DNA of 64,000 nucleotides. It comes from Roseateles sp. DAIF2 (GTDB taxonomy: Bacteria; Pseudomonadota; Gammaproteobacteria; Burkholderiales; Burkholderiaceae_C). Below are positions 53,266-61,313 of the stretch, piece after piece. Position numbers and translations under genes: made by a program. Each line of letters opens with the position of its first letter. The stretch's first letter is position 1. Location: positions 2,480,001-2,544,000 of the forward strand of contig NZ_CP049919.1 in NCBI RefSeq assembly GCF_015624425.1, given 5' to 3'. The notes under the pieces were generated by a model, which worked only from the letters and a program-made list of their open reading frames with translations, had not been told where the DNA came from and did no database searches.

Positions 53266-55128
53266 TCAGCGATATCGCGACCAGAGGATCCTTGCGGCGG
53301 GAGGTGCGGCATTGCCACCCTGGCCGCCACCCGGTGTGAAGGTGCTGGGCAGGTTGCGCAGGTCGATCGTGGTGCTGGCGCCGAAGCTGTTGTTGCCGGT
53401 GCCATTGCCCATCCGAGCTGCCACCACATGGCCATGCACGACGGTGCTGCCGCCGGTCTGCAGCAGGTCGCCGGCCAGCACGTCGCCGTAGACATGGTTG
53501 GCGGCACTGAGGTCGATGCGGCCGCCGCTGTACTTGCCCGAGGGGCCGATGCCGCCCGCGGCGAAGGCGATGTTGCCCAGCGGCTGCGGCGTCAGTTCGG
53601 CGCTGCCGGCCTTGCAGTAGCCCTTGGGGCGCAGGCCCGGGAACAAGCTGTTGTTGCAGACCTTGGCATAGCCGGCGTAGTTCAGCGCCTCGGTGGTGTT
53701 GTTGCCGGCGGTCGTGATGTTGCCGCTGGCCATGAAGCTGTTTGCGTAGCTGCCCTGGCCCGCGCTCAGATTGCCTTCGAACCAGGCCACGCCCGGTGCC
53801 ATCGACTGGCCGGCCAGGCTCCAGGTGCCGTTGCTGTAGGACAGGCAGCTGTTGTGCTCCGAATGGCCGGCGCAGATCTTGGCCACGCAGTCGCTGGCGC
53901 TGAAGTTGGCGCCGCTCCTGCACAGCCAGTCCTGCTTGTCGGCCTGCCCGGCCAGGAAGTAGCGGCCGTCGGGAATGCCTTCGACCTGGTTGACGGTGAC
54001 GATGGTCCGATTGTCCGTGTCGCGTTCGAAGCGGTAGTTGGCCGCGGCACGGTACTCGTACACGTCGACGCGCGGCCGGCTGATCGTCTGCTGGGTGCGC
54101 GGGGTCAATGCCACCACCAGGCCCGGCACATGGTTCATCCTGACCTGTGTGTTCCAGCCCGGCACCGTCAGGTTCTGGCCGTACTGACCGCTGGCCACTG
54201 CGCCGTTGCTGCCCTCGGTATAGCTGCCCTGCACCAAGGCAGAGCCGCTGATCTGCGAGTTGACGGCGACGACGCTGCCCTTGGTCTTGAGGTCGGTGAC
54301 CTTGGCGTTGCTGCCCAGCTTCACATCGCCGATCGCGGACAGGGTCGGCACCTCATTGCTTTCCAGGCTGATCTTGCCGTTGGCGAACAGGGTGCTGGCC
54401 TTGACGCCACCGCTGAGCGTGATGTCGCCCATCGCTTCCAACTGCCGGTAGTTGCCGCTGCCACTCAGGCTGATGTTCCCTTCGGAGAAAACAGTGTCGA
54501 TGCTGGTGGAGCCACCCAGAGTGACATTGCCGGTGGCGTAGAGCTCATGGATGCCGTTCAGGCTGCCGGCGCCTTGCACCTTGCCATCGACGATCATTCG
54601 GGCCTTCTCCTTGCCCAGCACCTTGAGGTCACCGGACAGATCCAGGTTGCCCTTGATGTTGACCGCGTCGTTGCCGCTTTGCCCGCCGCCGCCGGGCTGA
54701 CCGGTGGCGCAGTAGACCAGCTGCAGCAATGAATTGGCGCCACCGCTGGCACCTCTCAGATTGGCATCGACGCGGGTGCCGCCCTGGCATAGCGGATCCG
54801 CCGCGGTCACGGCGGTGACGGTGGCGTTGATGCCCTGAAGGCCCTGGAAGGCGACCGGTGCATTGGCCGGTATCGTGGATGCCTGCGCCGCGCCGCTCTG
54901 GGCCAGGTACTGGCGCAACGCCTCGGCGCCGTTCCAGGCGCGCAGCTGGGCCTGGGTCTGGGCATGCACGGTCTGTGACTGCGACTGCGAGCCGCGTACC
55001 TGCGAGGCCGCACCCAGCACCAGGGCCATCAGGCCCAGGCCCAGCAGCATCATGAACAGCACCGAAGCCACGCCTTGTTGGCAAGGCTTGGTCACGGGCG
55101 GTGAAACTTGGGTGACGGTCTTGTTCAT
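53266..55128 (-). CDS. PilX-like minor pilin with large bactofilin-like passenger, 620 aa
   Basis: The N terminus (residues about 15-60, QQGVASVLFMMLLGLGLMALVL) is the hydrophobic helix of PilX-type minor pilins, followed by an alpha/beta pilin part. Residues about 155-300 form a run of short repeats, each about 20 residues (GNVTLGGSTSID, GNISLSGSGNY, GDITLSGGVKAS, GKISLESN, GDVKLGSNAKV), which would make a beta-solenoid like bactofilins. The rest has Cys pairs and a second repeat block near the end (GNIAFAAGGIG, GRIDLSAANHVYGDVLAGDLL). PilX proteins are usually about 150-250 residues. Last gene of the pilin operon; overlaps pilW by four bases. Confidence 0.82.
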   Translation of the reverse strand: MNKTVTQVSPPVTKPCQQGVASVLFMMLLGLGLMALVLGAASQVRGSQSQSQTVHAQTQAQLRAWNGAEALRQYLAQSGAAQASTIPANAPVAFQGLQGINATVTAVTAADPLCQGGTRVDANLRGASGGANSLLQLVYCATGQPGGGGQSGNDAVNIKGNLDLSGDLKVLGKEKARMIVDGKVQGAGSLNGIHELYATGNVTLGGSTSIDTVFSEGNISLSGSGNYRQLEAMGDITLSGGVKASTLFANGKISLESNEVPTLSAIGDVKLGSNAKVTDLKTKGSVVAVNSQISGSALVQGSYTEGSNGAVASGQYGQNLTVPGWNTQVRMNHVPGLVVALTPRTQQTISRPRVDVYEYRAAANYRFERDTDNRTIVTVNQVEGIPDGRYFLAGQADKQDWLCRSGANFSASDCVAKICAGHSEHNSCLSYSNGTWSLAGQSMAPGVAWFEGNLSAGQGSYANSFMASGNITTAGNNTTEALNYAGYAKVCNNSLFPGLRPKGYCKAGSAELTPQPLGNIAFAAGGIGPSGKYSGGRIDLSAANHVYGDVLAGDLLQTGGSTVVHGHVVAARMGNGTGNNSFGASTTIDLRNLPSTFTPGGGQGGNAAPPAARILWSRYR

Positions 55129-55865
55129 TGGAGAAAGTTGGCCAGGCAGGACAGGTAGCGATTGCCGCTGCCTTCGACGCTGCCGCCGTAGGTCAGCCCG
55201 ACCCGCACCGCCGCGCTGGGTGCCGTCTGGCCGGTCATCGCCTCGGGCAGAGCGCCATAGGGCCAACAACTGCCGATGTTGACCTGCACGTCCAGCGCCA
55301 CCGGTTGTTGCAGTAGATTGGGGCCCACCAGGCTGCGACGCTGCCAGCCGAGCTGAGGCCAGTTGGCCGCCAGCGCTTGACAGTCGCCCTGGAAGCTCAG
55401 CAGTACGAAGGTGTTGTCACCGGGCTCGGATAGCAGGCCTTGGCAGACCCGTACGTTCGGGGCTGCCGCCAGTGTCCGGTTGGTGACCCAGAGCAGGGCA
55501 TTGCCCTGAAGCACCGCGCCACTGCCCAGGGGCAGCACAGGAGTGCCTTGCAGGCGATTGCCGTCGAGTCGGGCATTGCTCAACAGCACCAGATGCTGGG
55601 CCGAGCTGGCATCGGCAATGCCAAAGCCGGCCTCCTGCAGCGCGATCTGGGCTGCCAACAGGCCGGAGGCCAACTGACCATCCAGCTGGCTGGCCGGGAT
55701 CACGCCACGCGGGCCGGCGGCCTGCTGGAGTGCGGTCCGATACAGGGCCATGCCGGCGACCACCGCCAGCATCGAGATCAGCATGCCCACCATCAGGGCC
55801 ACCAGGCTGGCCCCGGCCTGACGGCGCTGGCGCAAAAGGGGAAGGAGGGGGCGCTGCTTGCTCAT
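55125..55865 (-). CDS. pilW: PilW-like minor pilin
   Basis: The 246-residue protein has the type IV prepilin N terminus (QAGASLVALMVGMLISMLAVVAG), with the leader cut after AG and a following hydrophobic helix. The large C-terminal domain has Cys-containing loops (CQGLLSEPGDNTFVL, GDCQALAANW, YLSCLANF). PilW proteins help prime pilus assembly. Assignment is by position, length and the ...ASLVALMVGMLIS... block. Glu at +5 is replaced by Ala (SLVAL), which is unusual for a pilin. Confidence 0.78.
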   Translation of the reverse strand: MSKQRPLLPLLRQRRQAGASLVALMVGMLISMLAVVAGMALYRTALQQAAGPRGVIPASQLDGQLASGLLAAQIALQEAGFGIADASSAQHLVLLSNARLDGNRLQGTPVLPLGSGAVLQGNALLWVTNRTLAAAPNVRVCQGLLSEPGDNTFVLLSFQGDCQALAANWPQLGWQRRSLVGPNLLQQPVALDVQVNIGSCWPYGALPEAMTGQTAPSAAVRVGLTYGGSVEGSGNRYLSCLANFLQ

Positions 55866-55868
55866 GCC

Positions 55869-56279
55869 TCAGTTCCTCAGGGTCAGGGTGCCGGGGCCTA
55901 GCAAGGTTTCGGCCCTGACCTCGTACTGCAGCTGCACCGACGTCGTGTTGCGCTCGATGTTGTCGATGGTGACGATCACCGGGACCACGCGGCAGGTCCG
56001 GTTGACGTCGTCGATGCTCAGGTTGGGCCCCAAGGGCAGGTCGCGGCTGCTGGTGGTCTCGCCGGCGTTGGGGCAGCCCTGGGCCATGCCGTTGGTCTGG
56101 AGGTCCGCGCGCACGCCTTGCACCGCGAGGCTCTGGGCCTTGTGGAACTTGCTGGCCATCATCGTGCGGCCCAGCGCATGGGCCATGCCCAGGCCCAGCA
56201 CGCTCAGCAGCACCATGGCGACCAAGGCTTCTACCAGCGAGACGCCGCGCTGGCGCTGCTTGTCAATTGAGCGTGCCAT
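55869..56279 (-). CDS. pilV: PilV-like minor pilin
   Basis: The 136-residue protein begins with the prepilin signature RGVSLVEALVAMVLLSVLGLGMA, with Glu at position 5 of the mature form. It continues with a short beta-rich domain with one Cys pair (GCPNAG, RTCRVVP). Size and N-terminal SLVEALVA are typical of PilV. It overlaps fimT by 17 bases and ends three bases before pilW. Confidence 0.85.
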   Translation of the reverse strand: MARSIDKQRQRGVSLVEALVAMVLLSVLGLGMAHALGRTMMASKFHKAQSLAVQGVRADLQTNGMAQGCPNAGETTSSRDLPLGPNLSIDDVNRTCRVVPVIVTIDNIERNTTSVQLQYEVRAETLLGPGTLTLRN

Positions 56280-56739
56280 CGATCGGTTCCTGATTGCGGC
56301 TGATGGTGTAGTTGAGATTCATGCCGCAGTTGATGCCGGCAACCGAGCTGGGCAGCAATTGGCCGGCGCTGTCCATCGCTAGGCAGGCGTCGTTGGGCTC
56401 CTGGTTCTGGAACTGGATGCCTGCGGTTGGCCGCCCCAGCCAGAGTGCGTTGGCGCAATTGCGCTGGGCCGGCGCAGCGCCGAAGACGCACAACTGGCCG
56501 TTCAGGCTCAGCAGCACGGCCGCGGGTTGCCCCATCGGCTGGCCGTTGGGATTGCGCAGCGCCCGGGCCTTCAATTCGCTCATGGCCTGGTTCAGCAGCG
56601 CCTGGCTTTGGCGCATCGCGGTTTTGTCGAGCCAGACCCGGTTCAACGCGGTGCCGCCGACCGCTAGCAGCATGGTCAGCGCAAGCGCCATCATCAGTTC
56701 GACCAGGCCGATACCGCGCTGCGGGGCCCTCGTCACCAT
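56263..56739 (-). CDS. fimT: FimT/GspH-like minor pilin
   Basis: The 158-residue protein has the prepilin signature QRGIGLVELMMALALTMLLAVGGTAL and a GspH-like domain (SQALLNQAMSELKARALRNPNGQP). In minor-pilin operons the FimT position carries a DNA- or assembly-related pilin. It overlaps both neighbours (pilE-like by 7, pilV by 17 bases), indicating strong translational coupling. Confidence 0.85.
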   Translation of the reverse strand: MVTRAPQRGIGLVELMMALALTMLLAVGGTALNRVWLDKTAMRQSQALLNQAMSELKARALRNPNGQPMGQPAAVLLSLNGQLCVFGAAPAQRNCANALWLGRPTAGIQFQNQEPNDACLAMDSAGQLLPSSVAGINCGMNLNYTISRNQEPIDGTLN

Positions 56740-57170
56740 GCCGTGAAGCCGCAGGCCGCACTGGCCGAGCTGACATTGGCCTCGGTCAGGCTCATCGTGC
56801 AGCCAGCCAGGCGGCCCCGGCCGGTAGCGGTCAAGGTGTAGGCATTGGCGGTGCTGACCAGGGTGTAGCGGAAATGGGCCTTCTGGGTCGGCGACCAGCC
56901 GGAGAACTTGGCCGTGGTGGCCTCGGTGTCGGCGGGATTTACCGGATAACCCAGCTGCAGTTGGAACTGGTTCTGCAGGTTCAGCGCCAGCGCAGCCAGA
57001 TCGGCGCTGGCGTCGCGGGCGCGGCTCTTGTCGATGAAGCTGGTGTAGCTGGGGATGGCCACCGCGGCCAGGATGGCCGCGACGACCACCGCGACCATCA
57101 GTTCGACCAGGGTGAAACCGGCCATGCCGCCGGTGCGGCGGCGGTGGTCTTGCATCGTTCTTCTTCGCAT
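56733..57170 (-). CDS. pilE: PilE-like type IV pilin
   Basis: The protein of about 145 residues has the canonical prepilin leader and helix GGMAGFTLVELMVAVVVAAILAAVAIPSY, cut after G with Phe +1 and Glu +5, and a C-terminal disulphide loop (AGCTM...AACGF). The start ATG at 57170 follows GGAGGG by nine bases; an ATG at 57155 is the alternative. This is the first gene of the operon pilE-fimT-pilV-pilW-pilX, read leftward. A nested palindrome lies in its upstream region. No pilY1 gene follows. Confidence 0.9.
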   Translation of the reverse strand: MRRRTMQDHRRRTGGMAGFTLVELMVAVVVAAILAAVAIPSYTSFIDKSRARDASADLAALALNLQNQFQLQLGYPVNPADTEATTAKFSGWSPTQKAHFRYTLVSTANAYTLTATGRGRLAGCTMSLTEANVSSASAACGFTAW

Positions 57171-57240
57171 CGCTAACAACCCTCCATCCCTCTGCGGACC
57201 CGTCCTGGTTCTTCGCGTGTGGGCGAGACCGGATCGAATG

Positions 57241-57277
57241 ATTGGTATCGTGTTTTGAACACCAGACGAATACCAAT
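57241..57277. promoter_or_regulatory. Nested palindrome upstream of the pilin operon
   Basis: The arms ATTGGTATCGT and ACGAATACCAAT (imperfect by one base) enclose a loop that itself contains a perfect 5-bp inverted repeat GTGTT-TTG-AACAC. The structure sits in AT-rich DNA between the pilin operon and the divergent EamA gene. It could be a two-layer operator or a hairpin; no regulator is identified. Confidence 0.55.
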
Positions 57278-57435
57278 TTTAGCGAGCGAAACAATTCATT
57301 ACCTTGGTGGCGGTCAAGCAATGCCCGGCGGCCGTGCATTTGTGCGCAGGGCAGCCGTCTTGTGGCGCGTCCGGCAAGGCCGGCTTGTGTCCAAACGAAG
57401 GGCGGGCGGCCGGGCGGCTTTCTACAATGCCGCGG

Positions 57436-58329
57436 ATGTCTTCCGAACCCAAGCCGCTGTGGCCAGGTCTGGCACTCGCCTCGATGGGGGCGGTGGCCTT
57501 CTCCGGCAAGGCCATCATCGTCAAGCTGGCCTACCGCCACGGCGTCGATGCGGTCACCCTGATCATGCTGCGCATGCTGTTCGCGCTGCCCCTGTTCCTG
57601 CTGCTGTCCTGGTGGGCCGGGCGCGGCAAGCCGGCGCTGACGCGGCGCGACTGGATCGCGATCCTGGGCCTGGGCTTCTCCGGCTACTACCTGGCCAGCT
57701 TCCTGGACTTCGCCGGCCTGGCCTATGTATCGGCCAGCTTCGAGCGGCTGATCCTTTATCTGAACCCGACCCTGGTGCTGTTCCTGGGCTGGATCCTGTT
57801 CAAGCGCCGGGTGACCGGGCGGCAGCTGATCGCGCTGGGCGTCAGCTATGCCGGCGTGCTGCTGGTGTTCGGCCAGGAGCTGCAACTGCAGGGCAGCCAT
57901 GTCGCGCTGGGCGCGGGGCTGGTGTTCGGCAGCGCGGTCAGCTATGCGCTCTACCTGGTCTACAGCGGCGAGGAGGTCAAGCGCCTGGGCGCGATGCGCC
58001 TGACCGGCCTGGCGACGACCGTGGCCTGCCTGCTGTGCATCGGCCAGTTCCTGCTGCTGCGCCCGGTCTCGGGGCTGGCGGCGCTGGCGCCCGAGGTCTG
58101 GTGGCTGTCGCTGCTGAACGCGACCGCCTGCACCTTCGCGCCGGTGCTGATGGTGATGATGGCGATCGAGCGGGTCGGCGCGACGATCGCGGCCCAGACC
58201 GGCATGATCGGCCCGATGTCCACGATACTGATGGGCGTGTGGATCCTCGGCGAGCCCTTCACCCCCTGGGTGGCGGCCGGCACGGTCCTGGTGTTGGGCG
58301 GCGTGTGGCTGCTGACCAAATGGAGATAG
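57436..58329 (+). CDS. EamA-family (DMT) transporter
   Basis: The protein of about 297 residues has ten hydrophobic segments in two EamA repeats (for example VKLAYRHGVDAVTLIMLRMLFALPLFLLL; VMMAIERVGATIAAQTGMIGPMSTILMG). Members export small metabolites. The start at 57436 (MSSEPKP) is preferred; an ATG at 57427 is close. Its end is seven bases from the next SDR gene, suggesting one transcript. Confidence 0.9.
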   Translation: MSSEPKPLWPGLALASMGAVAFSGKAIIVKLAYRHGVDAVTLIMLRMLFALPLFLLLSWWAGRGKPALTRRDWIAILGLGFSGYYLASFLDFAGLAYVSASFERLILYLNPTLVLFLGWILFKRRVTGRQLIALGVSYAGVLLVFGQELQLQGSHVALGAGLVFGSAVSYALYLVYSGEEVKRLGAMRLTGLATTVACLLCIGQFLLLRPVSGLAALAPEVWWLSLLNATACTFAPVLMVMMAIERVGATIAAQTGMIGPMSTILMGVWILGEPFTPWVAAGTVLVLGGVWLLTKWR

Positions 58330-58336
58330 GCGAAGT

Positions 58337-59125
58337 ATGGATTTCGGACTGAAGGGCCGCTGGGCCCTGGTATGCGCGGCCAGCAAGGGCCTGGGCCGCG
58401 GCTGCGCCGAGGCGCTGGCGGGCGAGGGCGTCAATGTGGTGATCACGGCGCGCGGCGCCGAGGCGCTGGAGGCGACGGCGGCGGCGATCCGCGCCGCCTA
58501 CCCCGGCGTCGACGTGCGCACGGTGGCCGGTGACATCGCGACGCCTGAGGGCCGCGCCGCCGCGCTGGCGGCCTGCCCGCAGGTGGACATCCTGGTCAAC
58601 AACGCCGGCGGCCCGCCGCCCGGCGATTTCCGCGACTGGGGCCGCGAGCAATGGCTGGCGGCGCTGGAGGCGAACATGCTGACCCCGATCGAGCTGATCA
58701 AGGCCACGGTGGATGGCATGGCCGAGCGCGGCTTCGGCCGCATCGTGAACATCACCTCGGGCGCGGTGAAGGCGCCGATCGACACGCTGGGCCTGTCCAA
58801 CGGCGCGCGCTCGGGCCTGACCGGCTTCGTCGCCGGCCTGGCGCGCCAGCCTCGCCTGGCCGGCCGCAACGTGACCCTGAACAACCTGCTGCCCGGCGCC
58901 TTCGATACCGAGCGCCTGCAGAAGACCCTGGCCGCCGGCGCGGCCAAGAGCGGCCAGGCGGCCGACGAGGTGGCCGCCAAGCGCCGCGGCGCGATCCCGG
59001 CCCAGCGCTTCGGCAGCGCGGCCGAGTTCGGCGCGGTCTGCGCGATGCTGTGCAGTCAGCAGATGGGCTATCTGACCGGGCAGAACATCCTGCTGGACGG
59101 CGGGGCCTACCCGGGTACGTTCTGA
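58337..59125 (+). CDS. SDR-family oxidoreductase lacking the catalytic Tyr/Lys
   Basis: The 262-residue protein has the SDR cofactor loop CAASKGLGRGCAEAL and VDILVNNAGGPPPGDF, ending with YLTGQNILLDGGAYPG, the FabG-like terminus. The usual YxxxK motif reads LSNGARSGLTGF: Tyr is replaced by Leu and Lys by Arg, with Asn present. This substitution recurs in a FabG-like subgroup I recall from beta- and gammaproteobacteria. Whether it still acts as a dehydrogenase is uncertain. It follows the EamA gene by seven bases. Confidence 0.88.
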   Translation: MDFGLKGRWALVCAASKGLGRGCAEALAGEGVNVVITARGAEALEATAAAIRAAYPGVDVRTVAGDIATPEGRAAALAACPQVDILVNNAGGPPPGDFRDWGREQWLAALEANMLTPIELIKATVDGMAERGFGRIVNITSGAVKAPIDTLGLSNGARSGLTGFVAGLARQPRLAGRNVTLNNLLPGAFDTERLQKTLAAGAAKSGQAADEVAAKRRGAIPAQRFGSAAEFGAVCAMLCSQQMGYLTGQNILLDGGAYPGTF

Positions 59126-59135
59126 AGTACTGGCC

Positions 59136-59203
59136 AAGTCGTTCGCCGGGCTGCCCCAAGAACGACTTGCGCCCCCTCGGGGGGCGGCCCGTTGTGACGG
59201 GCC
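59136..59203. terminator. Triple hairpin region between convergent genes
   Basis: Three adjacent perfect stems are visible. AAGTCGTTC/GAACGACTT is a 9-bp stem at 59136-59168 with a 15-base loop. GCCCCC/GGGGGGC lies at 59171-59185. GGCCCGT/ACGGGCC lies at 59186-59203 with a TGTG loop. Together they are well placed to end transcription in both directions between the SDR and the CsgG-like gene. Confidence 0.65.
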
Positions 59204-59218
59204 GGGGGCAGATATGTT

Positions 59219-60253
59219 TTACTGTTTGCGGACCAGCACCTTCTTGACCCAGCCCTCGCCCTTGCCGGACTGGACCTTCAGGTAGCCGTCGCGCTCCTCG
59301 CCGAGATAGAGCACCTCGTCGCTGCGCGCCAGGGTCTGCAGCTCCGGCGCGCCCTCGCGCGGCTGGCGCAGCACCTTGGCGCCGCCGATCTTGGGCACCA
59401 TCACATCGCCCTCGGCCGCGGCATTGGCCTGCACGCTGCCGGCCGCGTTGCGCTGCGAGGCCTCGCCGGCGCGCGCCTGGATCAGCGAGGGGTTGCTGCG
59501 GATCGCCCGCACGATGTTGTTCCAGTTGTCGATGAAGGAGGCGACAATCACCTTGCCCTCGTTGGTGTTCGAGTAGCCGCCCAGGGCCGCGCCGCCCCCG
59601 CCACCGAACAGCGCGCCACCGAGTGAGAAATCGGCCTTCTCGGCGCTGCCCTCGGCCGCCGCGACCTGGATGCCGGAGCGCGAGTCGGACAGCAGCAGAC
59701 TGGTCTGCGCCTGCTTGAACTTGAGCCCGCCGGCGATGCCGCCGATCAGCCGCCCGGCGCTGCCGCCGAAGGCGCCCAGCAGGCCGCCGCCGATGCCGCC
59801 GGCATTGTTCTCGCTGAACACCACATTGGGCGTGACCAGGAAATCGGCCGTCACCATCTGGCCGCGGCCGATGTTCTGGTCGGCCTGCAGCTGGCCGGAC
59901 TGGGCCAGCGCGCGCTCCTGCATCATGTTCTGCATCGCCATGCCGCGCTCGACCACCTGGAAGCAGTTGGACTGCTGGATTAGCATGCGGATCACGCTGG
60001 TCGGCGAGCCCAGCTGGTAGCGCTGCAGCGCCATCGCCAGCGAGGATTGCGGCTCGACCACCGCGATCGTGCCCTTGGGGGCATCGCAGCGCTCCAGTTC
60101 GGCCGAGGCGTTGTGCGCGCCTTCGGGGCCGGCGCTGCCGGTGGCCTTGGAGCCGCCCTTGCCCAGCTCCTGGGCGGGCGCGGCGAGCGTCGTCATCAGC
60201 ATCAGGGCGCCGGCCAGGGCGCGCCATGGATGGGTCTTCAGCAAGGAAGGCAT
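59219..60253 (-). CDS. CsgG-family protein with C-terminal SH3-like domain
   Basis: The 344-residue exported protein has a signal peptide (ALAGALMLMTTLAAPAQE) and a CsgG-like alpha/beta domain (TIAVVEPQSSLAMALQRYQLGSP, CFQVVERGMAMQNMMQERAL, LGGYSNTNEGKVIVASFIDNWNNIVRAI). An SH3-like tail follows (LQTLARSDEVLYLGEERDGYLKVQSGKGEGWVKKVLVRK). True CsgG is a lipoprotein; here no lipobox Cys is visible near the cleavage site. The Gly-rich central stretch (AGGIGGGLLGAFGGSAG) could be the membrane-spanning hairpin. GGAGGTGAT is the ribosome site. No curli subunit genes adjoin. Confidence 0.85.
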   Translation of the reverse strand: MPSLLKTHPWRALAGALMLMTTLAAPAQELGKGGSKATGSAGPEGAHNASAELERCDAPKGTIAVVEPQSSLAMALQRYQLGSPTSVIRMLIQQSNCFQVVERGMAMQNMMQERALAQSGQLQADQNIGRGQMVTADFLVTPNVVFSENNAGGIGGGLLGAFGGSAGRLIGGIAGGLKFKQAQTSLLLSDSRSGIQVAAAEGSAEKADFSLGGALFGGGGGAALGGYSNTNEGKVIVASFIDNWNNIVRAIRSNPSLIQARAGEASQRNAAGSVQANAAAEGDVMVPKIGGAKVLRQPREGAPELQTLARSDEVLYLGEERDGYLKVQSGKGEGWVKKVLVRKQ

Positions 60254-60309
60254 ACATCACCTCCGGTTCGCGAACGACCGGATGATTTTAGGCCCGTGCT
60301 GACGTTTGC

Positions 60310-61254
60310 TTACAGACTTCGATCTGGGGATCTGGCCGGCCGTGCCGACACCACGATGCCGGCGGCGATCAGCGCGAAGGCCAGGCCGTGGTACCAGGCC
60401 GGCCATTCGCCCAGCAGGGCGGCCGACATCAGCGCGGCGAACACCGGCGTCAGGTTGACGAAGAAGCCGGCCAGGGTCGGCCCGGCCTCGGCCACGCCCT
60501 GGCCCCAGCAGCGGTAGGCGATCAGCGAGGGGCCGATTGCGACATAGGCCAGGGCCAGGGCAAGACCTGGCCCCCAGACCAGCGGCTGCTCGGTCCAGCT
60601 CTGCTCCAGCCCGGCGCTGCCGGCCGCGAACAGCAGGCCGAACACCAGCTGGCTCATCATCGTCTCGGCCCAGTTCCAGGCGGGCTTCTGCTCGCCTTGC
60701 ATATGCGCCGGCGGGCGCGCCAGCAGCCAGCTGTAGACCGCCCAGGAGAAGATCGCCAGCAGCATCAGCAGGTCGCCCGGCAGGAACTGCAGCTCGCGCA
60801 GGCGCTCCAGCTGGCCATGGGTGATCACCAGCGCCACGCCCAGCAGCGATAGCAGCGCGCCCCAGAACTGCTGGCGCGAGGGCCGCACGCCGTACATCAG
60901 CGCGCCGACCGCCAGCATCCAGACCGGCATGCTGGCCGTGATCAGGGTGACGTTCAACGCGGTGGAGCTGCGCAGCGCCTGGTACTGCAGCGCGTTGTAG
61001 CAGCCCATGCCCAGCACGCCGATCAGCAGCAGATAGGGCCAGCGCGCCAGCAGCGCGGCCGGCCGGCGCAAGAGGCGCCAGGCCAGCGGCAAGAGCAGCA
61101 GGAACACCAGGGACCAGCGCATCGCATTGAGCAGCAGCGGCGGCACGCTGGTCGACACCATGCGGCCGACGACGGCATTGCCGGCCCACATCAGCGGCGG
61201 CAGGGTGAGCAGCAGGGCCAGGCGGGGCGTCAGCATCACGGTCGTCGTCGGCAA
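60310..61254 (-). CDS. EamA-family (DMT) transporter
   Basis: The 314-residue protein has ten hydrophobic segments in two repeats (PPLMWAGNAVVGRMVSTSVPPLLLNAMRW; PSLIAYRCWGQGVAEAGPTLAGFFVNLTPVFAALM). The WAGNAVVGR opening and the LIAYRCWGQGV block are typical of a common proteobacterial EamA subgroup. Its cargo cannot be told. Start is the ATG at 61254; an ATG at 61236 is equally plausible. It is divergent from the quinone reductase gene. Confidence 0.9.
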   Translation of the reverse strand: MPTTTVMLTPRLALLLTLPPLMWAGNAVVGRMVSTSVPPLLLNAMRWSLVFLLLLPLAWRLLRRPAALLARWPYLLLIGVLGMGCYNALQYQALRSSTALNVTLITASMPVWMLAVGALMYGVRPSRQQFWGALLSLLGVALVITHGQLERLRELQFLPGDLLMLLAIFSWAVYSWLLARPPAHMQGEQKPAWNWAETMMSQLVFGLLFAAGSAGLEQSWTEQPLVWGPGLALALAYVAIGPSLIAYRCWGQGVAEAGPTLAGFFVNLTPVFAALMSAALLGEWPAWYHGLAFALIAAGIVVSARPARSPDRSL

Positions 61255-61313
61255 GGATGGACAAAGGCTGGCACGATAGCGGAGTTCATCTATTCCCCAT
61301 CAGGAGCAAGCCC

